This document shows positions 26,849 through 35,936 of a stretch of 64,000 nucleotides of DNA, piece by piece. Below the pieces are notes generated by a model, which saw nothing but the letters and a program-made list of their open reading frames with translations, made no database searches and was not told the origin of the DNA. The translations under genes were made by a program, and so were the position numbers. This stretch comes from Thermocrinis jamiesonii (GTDB taxonomy: Bacteria; Aquificota; Aquificia; Aquificales; Aquificaceae): the NCBI RefSeq assembly GCF_000702425.1, contig NZ_JNIE01000003.1:62650-126649 (forward strand), written 5' to 3'. Position 1 is the first letter of the stretch. Each line of letters begins with the position of its first letter.

Positions 26849-28428
26849 TGCATTTCCTCCTCATCCTTCATCAGCTTATACACAAGGCTGTCTGTGAGGG
26901 CTATCCAGGATGCCTCTATTATGTTCTCTGAAACACCCACCGTTCCCCACTTCCTCTTTCCGTCCGTTGATTCTATCAGCACTCGGACCTTTGCGGATGT
27001 TCCCTCAGATTCATTCACAATCCTAACCTTGTAATCTATAAGTTGAACTTCCTTTAAGTTTGGATAAAACTCTTCCAAAGCCTTTCTAAGGGCTCTGTCT
27101 AAGGCACTAACTGGTCCGTTTCCCAAAGAGGCGGTGTGCTCTTTTACCCCTTCCACCACTAATCTAACTGTAGCCTCCGATACTGGCAATTCGTCCGTGC
27201 TTCTTTTTGCTATTAACACTCTGTATGCGTCAAGATCAAAGTAGTTCCTAACCAAACCAAAGTGTCTTTTACAAAGCAGTTCAAAAGAAGCTTCCGCAGC
27301 CTCAAAGTGATAACCCTCTTTCTCTAACTCTTTTATCTTCTCCACAAGCCTTAAAACCTCTGGAGACCTTTCATCTACCTCAATGCCCATTTCTCTCAGC
27401 TTATACACTATGTTGCTCTTTCCAGAAAGGTCAGAAACAGTTATCTTTCTTCTGTTTCCTACCAAGGATGGGTCTATGTGTTCGTAAGTTCTGCTTTCTC
27501 TTAGCACCGCAGAGGCGTGCACTCCTGCCTTGTGAGCAAAGGCGCTGTCTCCTACATAGGGCATGTTCCTCGGCACTGGCATGTTGGAAATTTCTGCGAC
27601 AAAGTGAGCCAACTCGGTAAGCTTTCTGAGGTTTTCCTCTGGCACCACAGAAAAGCCAAGCTTTAACTGTAGGTTTGCAATTACGGAGCAAAGGTTTGCG
27701 TTTCCAGTCCTTTCCCCTATGCCGTTTATAGTGCCGTGCACCTGTCTGGCTCCAGCCAAAACTGCCATTATAGAGTTTGCCACCGCACAGTCCGAATCGT
27801 TATGCACGTGAATGCCAATCTTTGCCTCTGGAAAGGCTTCCCTAACCTTCTTTGTTATTTCGTATATCTCATGGGGCAAGCATCCACCGTTTGTGTCACA
27901 CAGCACGATCCAATCTGCACCCCCCTGAAGGGCATGCCTAAGGACTTCTAAAGCATACTCTGGATTTCTTTTGTATCCGTCAAAGAAGTGTTCTGCGTCA
28001 AAAATCACCTCTGGCACATACCTTTTAAGATATTCCACCGTTTGGGCTATCATATCAAGGTTTTCTTCCAAGCTAGTTCTTAAAGCTTCCAAAACGTGAA
28101 AATCCCAACTCTTGCCAAAGATAGTAATAGTTTGAGCGGAAGACTTTATTAGATTTTCCACCTGCGGATCCTCTTCTACTTTTTTACCCGGCCTTCTGGT
28201 AGCACCAAAAGCTACAATCTTTGACCCGTTTAACTTCATCTTTTTGAGCTTTTCAAAAAGGAGCGTATCCTTAGGGTTTGATCCAGGCCAGCCACATTCT
28301 ATGTAATCAATGCCAAATTCGTCCAACTTGGCAATTATCCTCAGTTTATCTTCTATGGAAAAATTCACTCCTTCCGCTTGGGAACCATCTCTCAAAGTTG
28401 TATCGTAAGCATAAACCTTTTCGCTCAT
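26845..28428 (-). CDS. cimA: (R)-citramalate synthase
   Basis: 527 residues from the ATG at 28428 ([17 protein letters not shown]); a TTG at 28467 is possible but adds a non-conserved segment. DTTLRDG and [13 protein letters not shown] are the HMG-CoA-lyase-like catalytic motifs, and [15 protein letters not shown] follows. The C-terminal LeuA dimer domain ends the protein. The CimA branch, rather than LeuA, is supported by [16 protein letters not shown] and the [11 protein letters not shown] segment. It makes citramalate from pyruvate and acetyl-CoA, feeding isoleucine without threonine deaminase. Divergent from the MCE gene. Confidence 0.88.
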   Translation of the reverse strand: MSEKVYAYDTTLRDGSQAEGVNFSIEDKLRIIAKLDEFGIDYIECGWPGSNPKDTLLFEKLKKMKLNGSKIVAFGATRRPGKKVEEDPQVENLIKSSAQTITIFGKSWDFHVLEALRTSLEENLDMIAQTVEYLKRYVPEVIFDAEHFFDGYKRNPEYALEVLRHALQGGADWIVLCDTNGGCLPHEIYEITKKVREAFPEAKIGIHVHNDSDCAVANSIMAVLAGARQVHGTINGIGERTGNANLCSVIANLQLKLGFSVVPEENLRKLTELAHFVAEISNMPVPRNMPYVGDSAFAHKAGVHASAVLRESRTYEHIDPSLVGNRRKITVSDLSGKSNIVYKLREMGIEVDERSPEVLRLVEKIKELEKEGYHFEAAEASFELLCKRHFGLVRNYFDLDAYRVLIAKRSTDELPVSEATVRLVVEGVKEHTASLGNGPVSALDRALRKALEEFYPNLKEVQLIDYKVRIVNESEGTSAKVRVLIESTDGKRKWGTVGVSENIIEASWIALTDSLVYKLMKDEEEMQ

Positions 28429-28475
28429 AGTTATGAAAAGTTTAAGCAAAGAATTCGCAAAAAGCAATTATTATT

Positions 28476-28481
28476 TATACT
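28476..28481 (+). promoter_or_regulatory. -10 element of the MCE gene, leaderless layout
   Basis: TATACT (a second copy begins at 28481) sits six bases before the ATG at 28488. No Shine-Dalgarno exists. Transcription would begin at the start codon. A matching -35 is not clear. Confidence 0.4.
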
Positions 28482-28487
28482 ATACTT

Positions 28488-30035
28488 ATGAGGTTATCCG
28501 TAGAAGCCAAGCTTGGTGCCTTCGTATTAGCTGTAGCTTTGGCTTTTGGCTTTCTAATAGTAACCTTTGGAGATATTCCTTTTTTTAGACCACCTACCAA
28601 AGAGTATGTGGTTTATTTCAAAGATGTGGCTGGACTGTCTGTTGGTGCGGAAGTTAGAGTGGCGGGCATAAAGAGTGGTAAGGTTAAAAGTATCAGCTTG
28701 GAAGGTGAAAGGGTCAAGGTAGTCTTTGAAGTAGATAAAGACATTGTGCTTTACAAAGATGCCTCTGCCAAGATTGGCACCCTTGGACTTATGGGCGATA
28801 AATACCTTTCTGTGTATCCTGGCAGTTCTCAGGCAGGTATTTTAGAGGAAGGTGGAGTTATAAGTCAAACCTTAGGTTATGCAGATACGGATAAATTGAT
28901 AAAAGATCTGGCAGATGCATCGGAAGCGGTAAAATCTCTTGCCCAAAACTTTCAACTTATCTTGGCAGAAAACAGAGAAAATATTAGGCAGGTAATAGAA
29001 AATTTAGAGATACTAACCTTCAACCTTAATAGGATTGCGGAAGAAAACAGAGATAATCTTAGGGTTGCCATACACTCAATCAGGATCCTTGCTGACAACC
29101 TCAGCAAAACACTACCTCAAACCATAGAAAACATAGATAGACTCGTGGTTACCTTAGAAGGTATTGCTTCCGAAAATAGGCAGGACATAAAGGAAATAAT
29201 AGAAAACCTAAGAGAAGTTTCGGAAAATACAAAGGCTACTCTCCCCGAGTTGGTGAGAAATCTAAACGAGCTTTCAAAAAATCTTAACTTAGTAGTTACC
29301 GAAAACAGAGAAGATTTGCGGTCCCTATCTAAAAACCTTGCACAAGCATCTCATAATCTAAATCTTATTCTTTCCAGAATTGAGAGTGGAGAAGGCACTA
29401 TTGGAAAGCTGGTCAAGGATGAGGAACTATACAAAAACTTAGCATCCGCCACAAGAACTTTTTCGCAGGCAGGGGAAGTAGCCAAAAGGACAAAACTCTA
29501 TATAGGTTTTAGAGGAGAGATTTACAAAGATAACGACGGCAAAGGAATACTGACACTAAAAGTACAACCAGATAATGAAAAATACTACTTAGCAGAGATA
29601 GTTGGGGATTCAAGGGGTAAGGTTACGTACGAAGAAACGAACAATGCGGGCACCGTAATAAAAAAAGAATTTACCCCCCAATTTACCCTGCAGTACGCAA
29701 GGATATTTCCTCTTTTTGGCAAAGAGGCAGTATTTAGGGCTGGTTTGAAGGAATCTGAAGGTGGAGTGGGTTTTGATTTGGTTTGGAACGAAAAGATTAT
29801 GCTGTTTTCCGATCTTTGGGATTTTGGAAGAAAGGAGAGGATAGACAATAAAAAACTAAAACCAAACCTTCAGGTTGGATTACAATATAACGTGAAAGGT
29901 CCGGTGTATATAAGGGTAGGTGGAGATGAGCTTCTTAACAAAAAACTGAGGGGCGGAATGGCAGGAGTAGGAGTTTTATTTAGGGATGACGACCTGAAGT
30001 ATATCTTAGGCACACTAAGGCTACCGCTTCCTTAA
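28488..30035 (+). CDS. MCE/MlaD family lipid-transport protein
   Basis: 515 residues: signal anchor at residues 8-27, one MCE domain (about 37-115; VYFKDVAGLSVGAEVRVAGIKSGKV), a long helical region (about 130-330) with repeated ENRENIR/EENRDNLR/ENRQDIK/ENREDLR units, and a C-terminal beta-rich domain. MCE proteins form periplasmic rings or tubes carrying phospholipids between membranes. Partner genes mlaE and mlaF are not here. The length, with beta C-terminus, resembles large MlaD-like proteins whose helices form a needle. Confidence 0.88.
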   Translation: MRLSVEAKLGAFVLAVALAFGFLIVTFGDIPFFRPPTKEYVVYFKDVAGLSVGAEVRVAGIKSGKVKSISLEGERVKVVFEVDKDIVLYKDASAKIGTLGLMGDKYLSVYPGSSQAGILEEGGVISQTLGYADTDKLIKDLADASEAVKSLAQNFQLILAENRENIRQVIENLEILTFNLNRIAEENRDNLRVAIHSIRILADNLSKTLPQTIENIDRLVVTLEGIASENRQDIKEIIENLREVSENTKATLPELVRNLNELSKNLNLVVTENREDLRSLSKNLAQASHNLNLILSRIESGEGTIGKLVKDEELYKNLASATRTFSQAGEVAKRTKLYIGFRGEIYKDNDGKGILTLKVQPDNEKYYLAEIVGDSRGKVTYEETNNAGTVIKKEFTPQFTLQYARIFPLFGKEAVFRAGLKESEGGVGFDLVWNEKIMLFSDLWDFGRKERIDNKKLKPNLQVGLQYNVKGPVYIRVGGDELLNKKLRGGMAGVGVLFRDDDLKYILGTLRLPLP

Positions 30036-30047
30036 TCTTACTTAACC

Positions 30048-30458
30048 ATGAAGGAGCTTTTTTACGAAAGAGTAAAACAATTCTTTGGAGCTACTGTAGG
30101 CCTAATAACTCTCCTGTTTTTCGCATGTTTGCCCCTATATCCTTACTTTAAACTACCCCTTCACATAAACTTGGTCTTAGGCGGTATGCTTATAACTCTA
30201 ACCTTAGGTATCTTTTCTCTCATTTTGGTATTAACCTTAAGAAAAAAACTTTTCCCCATATACACCAAAGAGGAAACACAGTGGGTTCAAAAAGCCATAC
30301 GTAGATACTTTTGGCTATACTTCTTAGCCTCCCTTCCCTTTTTCTTTAGTTTTATAGTTTACATTATCTTTGCTCCACTTTCTGTCCTAATTTTTGGCTA
30401 TGTTCTATCCATTTTTGGTTTAATATTATTGAAGCCAAGGAAGGAGGATCTGATATGA
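30048..30458 (+). CDS. Small integral membrane protein
   Basis: 136 residues with about four hydrophobic segments (17-33, 40-66, 91-111, 112-128) separated by basic loops; no known family recognised. It lies 12 bp after the MCE gene and overlaps the DUF465 gene by 4 bp, so it belongs to that operon and may be a membrane partner of the lipid-transport protein (inference). Confidence 0.65.
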   Translation: MKELFYERVKQFFGATVGLITLLFFACLPLYPYFKLPLHINLVLGGMLITLTLGIFSLILVLTLRKKLFPIYTKEETQWVQKAIRRYFWLYFLASLPFFFSFIVYIIFAPLSVLIFGYVLSIFGLILLKPRKEDLI

Positions 30459-30682
30459 CAAGAGAGGAGATAATACAAAAACTCCTTCAGGAGGACAAAG
30501 AGTTTAGGTATCATTACGAAAAACACGAGGAGCTTGACAAACAGATAGATAAGTTGGAAAAACACCATCCGATGACTCACGACTTGGAGATGGAAATAGA
30601 AAGACTAAAAAAAGAGAGACTATACCACAAAGACATGATTGAGTTAAAGATCCAGCAGTTTTTAAACAGCCAAAAAGCTTAA
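30455..30682 (+). CDS. DUF465/YdcH-like small coiled-coil protein
   Basis: 75 residues, entirely helical: FRYHYEKHEELDKQIDKLEKH then METEIERLKKERLYHKDMIE-type helices separated by a short turn. The pattern (H..LD..I..LE ... LKKERL..KD.I) fits the DUF465 family of unknown function. ATGA overlap with the preceding membrane gene. Its stop shares TTAA with the convergent SDR gene. Confidence 0.72.
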   Translation: MTREEIIQKLLQEDKEFRYHYEKHEELDKQIDKLEKHHPMTHDLEMEIERLKKERLYHKDMIELKIQQFLNSQKA

Positions 30683-31407
30683 CTGCACTCGCCCGATATG
30701 TGCCTTCCGCTATCCAAGTTAATTATCTCTCCGGTCATGCTCTCCACACTAAGAAGGAACTTGGTTAGCTCCACTACATCCCTTATGGAGACTTCCCTCT
30801 TTAACGGCGTCTTGTCTATGTAGCTATTCCATTTTTCTTGGGAAAAATCGGGGGGCTTTAGGGTTGGGCCTAAGGCTATGGCATTTACCAATATGTAAGG
30901 GGCAAACTCTTTTGCAAGAACTTTTACTGAAGTGTGTAAAGCGCCTTTTGAGATAAAGTAAGCGCTGTAGTTTTTGTAGGGTGTGGTGTTTGTTGCCCAA
31001 TCTCCAAAGGCTATTATTCTTCCCTTTATGGATTGCTCGTTTTTGAGCATGTAAGAAGCACATTCTTTGGATATGAACAAAAAAGCCTCCGCTATGGGTA
31101 GAAAATGTTTTTTCACATCTTCTTCAGTTAAGCTCTCAAGTGGTGTGGGAAAGTAAGGACTTGCAAGATGAATAAAGGCATCTATCCTTCCAAAAACATC
31201 AAAAGTTTTTTGAACTATAGCTTTATAAGAATTTCTTTCGGAAAGGTCGGCTTTTATTCCCAAAACTTCCCCGTACTTTTTTAATTTCTCTACTTCCTTT
31301 TCTGAAGAAAGATAAACCACTGCCAAAGACCAGCCATCCTCTAAAAGCTCTTTGGCTATGTGAAAACCTATGCGCCTTACTCCAGTTATTATTCCAACTT
31401 TTCTCAC
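30679..31407 (-). CDS. Short-chain dehydrogenase/reductase
   Basis: 242 residues, Rossmann fold. The cofactor loop reads ITGVRRIGFHIA, where the usual first Gly of TGxxxGxG is replaced by Arg-Arg, a form seen in pteridine-reductase-like SDRs that favours NADPH. The catalytic YFISK is present, with NAIALGPTL after it. Closest in style to PTR1/FolM-like enzymes, but the substrate cannot be fixed. Confidence 0.8.
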   Translation of the reverse strand: MRKVGIITGVRRIGFHIAKELLEDGWSLAVVYLSSEKEVEKLKKYGEVLGIKADLSERNSYKAIVQKTFDVFGRIDAFIHLASPYFPTPLESLTEEDVKKHFLPIAEAFLFISKECASYMLKNEQSIKGRIIAFGDWATNTTPYKNYSAYFISKGALHTSVKVLAKEFAPYILVNAIALGPTLKPPDFSQEKWNSYIDKTPLKREVSIRDVVELTKFLLSVESMTGEIINLDSGRHISGECS

Positions 31408-31418
31408 AAAAGACTATT

Positions 31419-31631
31419 TTAGCAACTACACTCCTTTATTCCCAGTTTTCTATATATGCTAACCACAGGACACCAATTGGTAAAGGCCGATTGAATCTGA
31501 TTGACAGCCATAAATGCTATAAAAGCCTTCCAGAACCAATGTATGTCCGAACCAACTATAGCTACAAGCCAGACAAATAAAAGAACAACTCCAGAAGTAA
31601 GCCTTAAAGCTCTGTCCATAGTCAGTGTCAT
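31419..31631 (-). CDS. DUF2892/YgaP-type small membrane protein
   Basis: 70 residues with two membrane segments (11-25 and 33-48) and the pattern MDRALRLTSGVVLL ... AVNQIQSAFTNWCPVVSIYRKLGI ending ECSC. This matches DUF2892, found as the C-terminal membrane part of YgaP rhodaneses. The three Cys near the end may handle sulfur or metal (inference). AAAGGAGG before the ATG. It precedes the SDR gene by 11 bp. Confidence 0.78.
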   Translation of the reverse strand: MTLTMDRALRLTSGVVLLFVWLVAIVGSDIHWFWKAFIAFMAVNQIQSAFTNWCPVVSIYRKLGIKECSC

Positions 31632-31744
31632 CTTCTACCTCCTTTAGTTTATTAGTATATTCTAATAATCTAATACATAACCATAACTTTTTCAATCCAC
31701 CTTAACAGTTTCTTAACCTTGCAAACATATTATTAAGCTACAAG

Positions 31745-32503
31745 ATGAGATATGCGATAGTAGAGCTACACGATGTTTCTCCATTCTACAAAGAGGAAGT
31801 TTATAACGCAATAGAGTTTTTGGAAAAGCTTGGTATTGAAAAATTTTCACTTCTTCTTATCCCCAACTTCAGAGGAGAGTATGCCATAAACAGGTATGTC
31901 CCTTTCCTGAGCTTTATTGAGAAAACCAAACAGGAGATAATAATGCACGGCTATACGCATACGGGCAAGAAAAGAATACAGTATTTTCTTTACACTTACG
32001 GAGAAGGCGAGTTTGGGGAGGGGGACTTAGAAGAAACCTATCGGAAATTAGAAAAAGCTGTGGAGATATTCCAAGCTATGCAATTGGATACGAAGGTATT
32101 TGTGCCACCGGCTTGGATAGGAAGCCCTTGGCTTGATGACTTGCTGTATTCCTTTGGCTTTTTAGGGGTAGGCTACAGAGGAAAAATAAGGAATTTACAG
32201 AGTGGGGAAGATATAAAATCTCCCGTATTGACCTTCAGCAACAGGCATGGACTCTCTTACATCAGCATAAAAACTGTGCCCATACTCTTTAAGCTCTTTG
32301 ATAGGTATCCTGTCCTAAGACTTGCGTTGCACACCGCCGATTTTAGAGACAGAAGAAAAATAGCCCTATGGAGGCTAATACTAACCAAAACTAAAAAAGA
32401 AAGGAGGTTAATAAGCTATGGGGAACTACTTAGCAAAAGCAGATCTTCATCTTCATTCCAAGGCGTCCAACCTACCGGGAGGTTGGTTCAGTCAGTTAAT
32501 TAA
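31745..32503 (+). CDS. DUF2334/polysaccharide-deacetylase-like protein
   Basis: 252 residues. Begins MRYAIVELHDVSPFY, with MHGYTHTGKK (HxxxH) and FVPPAWIGSPWLDDLL, the metal-site and catalytic pattern of DUF2334, a branch of the carbohydrate esterase 4 fold that deacetylates N-acetyl sugars. It runs 86 bp into the next gene; the last about 25 residues (Ser-rich) are a by-product of that overlap and probably not conserved. With the two glycosyltransferases downstream it forms a glycan or glycolipid cassette. Confidence 0.78.
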   Translation: MRYAIVELHDVSPFYKEEVYNAIEFLEKLGIEKFSLLLIPNFRGEYAINRYVPFLSFIEKTKQEIIMHGYTHTGKKRIQYFLYTYGEGEFGEGDLEETYRKLEKAVEIFQAMQLDTKVFVPPAWIGSPWLDDLLYSFGFLGVGYRGKIRNLQSGEDIKSPVLTFSNRHGLSYISIKTVPILFKLFDRYPVLRLALHTADFRDRRKIALWRLILTKTKKERRLISYGELLSKSRSSSSFQGVQPTGRLVQSVN

Positions 32504-34646
32504 TTGTCCTGAAAGCTTTACAGAACCTCAAGAAATATACAAAAGGCTCAAAGAAAGGGGAATGACCTACATTACTATAACAGACCACAACACCATAGAC
32601 GGTGTTTTGGAAATAGCCCACCTTCCGGAAGTGTTCGTAAGCTGTGAATACACCGTTTCGTTCCCAGAGGAAAAGGCAAAAATCCATGTGCTTGTTTATG
32701 GAATAGATGAGAAGATACATCAAGATCTAATGAAGCTTAGAGAAAACGTCTATGAGTTTGTAAAATACCTTAAACAAAAGGACATAGCTCATTCCTTAGC
32801 CCATCCTCTTTATCCAGTTCAGGATACCAAAATAACAAAAAGCTTGGTAGAAAAGTTCGTTCTTCTGTTTGACAATTGGGAAATAATCAACGGCACAAGA
32901 GGGGAAGGTTTAAAAGTTGTTGAAGAAAAGCTTGCCAGTCTTTACGACGGGTGGGAAAAAATAAGGGAGCTGGAAGAGAAGTATAACATTCAGTCTCTGA
33001 GAAGCAGAGAACATATAACTTTTACTGCTGGTTCCGATGACCACGGTGGTTTGGATTTAGGTAGAACTTGGACAGAAGCAAACGCAAGCTCAAAGGAAGA
33101 GTTCTTAAAAGCTATAAAGGAAGGCCGTACTTCCGTAGGAACGCAGGAGCTGGGATACGAAAGGGTGCTAAATATGGTTGGTAGAGTTGCTTACGACTAC
33201 TTAAGCAGGCACAGTATAATACCCAAGCATGTGAAACCGCTCCTTGATTTTGTCTTTATGCATTCAGACAACCTTTTCAGCGAGCTTTTTGTTAGAAACC
33301 TCTTTGGAACCGATGCCCCCAGACATTACATATTCAAAGAGATAATAAACAAACTACCTTTCATGAGTTTAGAAAGGCTCATAAAAGAGTTTTCTCCCGC
33401 CCACCTTGGTGAGACTATTCTATCTTTTATACTGCACTTCCTTCCTCTGGTTATACTCAGCCTGCAAAAGAAGGAAGAGGACAACGCAAAAAGGATAGCT
33501 ATGAGTTTTGGACTCAACAACGAAAAATCTGTGAGATTAGCATACGTAACCGACACATACTTTGACATCAACGGAGTAGCCAGAAGCTCAAAGATCGTAA
33601 GATCATTGGCGAATACATACAACCTTCCCGTGGATGTTATAGCGGTGGGCAACAGGCAAGGCAAAGAAGATAAGCTGGTGCTATTGACACCTATGTTAGA
33701 GTTTTCCACGCCCTTCTATGAGGAGTTTAAGTTGAGAGTGCCCTCCCTTGTGGAGCTTTTGGATGTGCTAAAAAGATACAGTCATGTTCATGTAGCTACT
33801 CCCGGACCCTTAGGTATTATGTCCATTCTTGTAGCCAAGCTTCTTAACCTACCTCTGACCTTTGCCTTCCACACAGATGTGCCCTCTTATGCTTACAAAT
33901 ATACCAACAGTGCAGAGCTCAGAGATTGGCTTTACAGAGCCATTACTCTCATCTGCCATCTGGCTGATAAGGTTTTTGTTCCTTCGGAAACTTATCTAAG
34001 AGTATTAGCAGAGAAGGGGGTTGCGCTGGATAAGATAAGGGTATTCAAAAGGGGCGTGGATACGGAGCTTTTCAGCCCTTCCCACAGAGAGGAAGACTTC
34101 TTCCAAAAGAACTTTGGCATCCCAAAGAAAGGTAACGTGGTGTTATATGTAGGTAGGGTTTCAAAGGAGAAAAACTTGGACACGTTCCTTTACTGTGCAA
34201 AAGTATTTCCGGAGGATACCTTCATAGTGGTTGGAGATGGTCCATACAGGAAGGAGTTGGAGGAGCGCAAACCAAGGAATACTTATTTTGTAGGTTATCT
34301 TACAGGACTGCCTTTGGCAAAGGCATATGCAAGCGCAGATGTGTTTCTTTTCCCCTCAGAGACAGAAACTTATGGACAGGTTGTTTTAGAAGCTATGGCT
34401 TCTGGCTTGCCGGTGATAGTCAGCTCAAAGGGAGCATCCCACGAGCATGTGCAGGAGGGTATAAACGGTTTTATAGCAAACTCACCGGAGGATTTTGCAG
34501 AAAAGCTAAACAGAATCTTGAGCAATCCATACCTGAGAGAGTTTATGAGTAAAGAAGCCCTTTCTTACGCCAGGTCAATGGACCTAAAAGAGTCTTATCT
34601 GAACTACATTGATAGCATAATGTCCCTTTCCAAAGTAAGAGCATGA
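32418..34646 (+). CDS. PHP-domain phosphoesterase fused to GT4 glycosyltransferase
   Basis: 742 residues, two enzymes in one chain. Residues 1-240 are a PHP domain with a near-complete metal set: DLHLHSKAS, ITDHNT, a Glu in CEYTVSF, HSLAHPLY, and GSDDHGG. A helical linker (about 250-370) follows. From about residue 375 a GT4 transferase begins (RLAYVTDTYFDINGVARSS) and ends with the E-x7-E region FLFPSETETYGQVVLEAMASGLP. The GT4 half resembles phosphatidyl-inositol/diacylglycerol sugar transferases. AAAGGAGG precedes the ATG. The donor sugar is unknown. The deacetylase upstream and GT4 downstream make a three-step cassette likely. Confidence 0.85.
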   Translation: MGNYLAKADLHLHSKASNLPGGWFSQLINCPESFTEPQEIYKRLKERGMTYITITDHNTIDGVLEIAHLPEVFVSCEYTVSFPEEKAKIHVLVYGIDEKIHQDLMKLRENVYEFVKYLKQKDIAHSLAHPLYPVQDTKITKSLVEKFVLLFDNWEIINGTRGEGLKVVEEKLASLYDGWEKIRELEEKYNIQSLRSREHITFTAGSDDHGGLDLGRTWTEANASSKEEFLKAIKEGRTSVGTQELGYERVLNMVGRVAYDYLSRHSIIPKHVKPLLDFVFMHSDNLFSELFVRNLFGTDAPRHYIFKEIINKLPFMSLERLIKEFSPAHLGETILSFILHFLPLVILSLQKKEEDNAKRIAMSFGLNNEKSVRLAYVTDTYFDINGVARSSKIVRSLANTYNLPVDVIAVGNRQGKEDKLVLLTPMLEFSTPFYEEFKLRVPSLVELLDVLKRYSHVHVATPGPLGIMSILVAKLLNLPLTFAFHTDVPSYAYKYTNSAELRDWLYRAITLICHLADKVFVPSETYLRVLAEKGVALDKIRVFKRGVDTELFSPSHREEDFFQKNFGIPKKGNVVLYVGRVSKEKNLDTFLYCAKVFPEDTFIVVGDGPYRKELEERKPRNTYFVGYLTGLPLAKAYASADVFLFPSETETYGQVVLEAMASGLPVIVSSKGASHEHVQEGINGFIANSPEDFAEKLNRILSNPYLREFMSKEALSYARSMDLKESYLNYIDSIMSLSKVRA

Positions 34647-35764
34647 AAATAATGGATATAACTCCCTATTATCACAGTTATAGTGGAGGCATAAGGACAT
34701 ACATAGACAAAAAGGTAGAGTGGGTCTTTGAAATGGAATGGGAACAAGTGGTAGTCGTACCGGGCAAAGTCTATAAAAAGTATCAAGTGAAAAGAACAAC
34801 TTTTTATGAGCTTCCCTCTTTTCCTCTAATTGGTGGATACAGGTTTTTTAAAAGTTTGGAAGATATAAAAGAGGTGATAAGACTTGAAAAGCCAGACCTT
34901 TTGGAGTTTTCCGGAACCTACCTTCCCATACCATTTTTTAAGAAAGAGGGAGTGCCCATAAGCGTGTTTTATCATTCAGACGCAAAGAGAGAGCTTTCCC
35001 TTTTTCCGGTTCCGAAAAAGCTATTGGAGGGTCTCTTTAAATTAGTTGTGGATAAATGTCTAAGAGCTGTAGAGTTTATACTTGTGCCCTCTTTAAAATA
35101 CAAGAGAGAACTGGAAAGTCTGGGTTTAGAAAATGTCCACTATGTGCCCTTAGGTGTGGATACTCAGACCTTCCACCCGAGCAAAAGGGATGATCAGTTT
35201 AGACACTCACTTGGCATTCAAGATAATAAGCTTTTGCTTCTCTATGTAGGAAGGCTTAGTCCAGAAAAAGGCACAAACACACTTATAAAATTGCTGAAAG
35301 GTTTGGACCCATCCATGTTTCACATGCTGATAGTAGGTAAAGGTCCTTTAGAATTCCTTGTGAGAGCACATCAGAGAAAGCTTTCAAATCTGACCTACAT
35401 GCCTTACATAAATTCCAAAGAGCAGTTGGCTAAGGTCTATGCAAGCGGAGATATATTCGTAAGCGCAAGCATGTTTGAAACCTTTGGTTTAGCCTTTTTA
35501 GAAGCTCAGTCCAGTGGATTACCCGTCTGCGCCTTTGACTTAGACTTGGAGACCCAAATACTGAAAGACATACTGGCACCTAAGGAAGACGTAGAAACCT
35601 TAACAGAAAGTATTTACAAAGCATCAGAGCTTATAAGGCATGATAACTACCTTAGGGATTATTTGCACAAAAAGGTTAAAGAAAACTTTAGTTGGGAATT
35701 GACCTTTAAATCCCTTTTAAAAGCATACGAAAGTAAAGGTTTAATAATAAGCGTTGGGAGGTAA
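34643..35764 (+). CDS. GT4-family glycosyltransferase
   Basis: 373 residues, GT-B fold. N-terminal MDITPYYHSYSGGIRTYI acceptor loop, central LLYVGRLSPEKGT and C-terminal SASMFETFGLAFLEAQSSGLP nucleotide-sugar motif. Its start overlaps the stop of the PHP-GT4 fusion as ATGA. Probably adds the next sugar to the same lipid or glycan. Confidence 0.85.
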   Translation: MKIMDITPYYHSYSGGIRTYIDKKVEWVFEMEWEQVVVVPGKVYKKYQVKRTTFYELPSFPLIGGYRFFKSLEDIKEVIRLEKPDLLEFSGTYLPIPFFKKEGVPISVFYHSDAKRELSLFPVPKKLLEGLFKLVVDKCLRAVEFILVPSLKYKRELESLGLENVHYVPLGVDTQTFHPSKRDDQFRHSLGIQDNKLLLLYVGRLSPEKGTNTLIKLLKGLDPSMFHMLIVGKGPLEFLVRAHQRKLSNLTYMPYINSKEQLAKVYASGDIFVSASMFETFGLAFLEAQSSGLPVCAFDLDLETQILKDILAPKEDVETLTESIYKASELIRHDNYLRDYLHKKVKENFSWELTFKSLLKAYESKGLIISVGR

Positions 35765-35768
35765 AGCT

Positions 35769-35936
35769 ATGAGAAAAATAACGGTAAAAGATAGAAAAGT
35801 GGCGGAAAAATTGGAGAACAGACTTATAAGGAGGGGTTTGGTGGTAGCTGTTTGTGGAAGAGGGGAAAAGTCGCCGATGATAAATAAAGCTCACGTGCTA
35901 ATAGAGATAAAGGAGTCAGAGTCTAAGGAACTTTGA
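35769..35936 (+). CDS. Small basic hypothetical protein
   Basis: 55 residues from the ATG at 35769 (GGGAGGTAA upstream). MRKITVKDRKVAEKLENRLIRRGLVVAVCGRGEKS, then a short C-terminal strand and helix. Not recognised; the basic first half could bind nucleic acid. It follows the GT4 gene by 4 bp, and its 3' end overlaps convergent pgsA by 21 bp. Confidence 0.5.
   Translation: MRKITVKDRKVAEKLENRLIRRGLVVAVCGRGEKSPMINKAHVLIEIKESESKEL

Noticed and set aside
28429-28467. TTG-initiated 13-residue extension of cimA
   Set aside because: [15 protein letters not shown] is where the family begins; the extension has no Shine-Dalgarno and overlaps the divergent promoter region.
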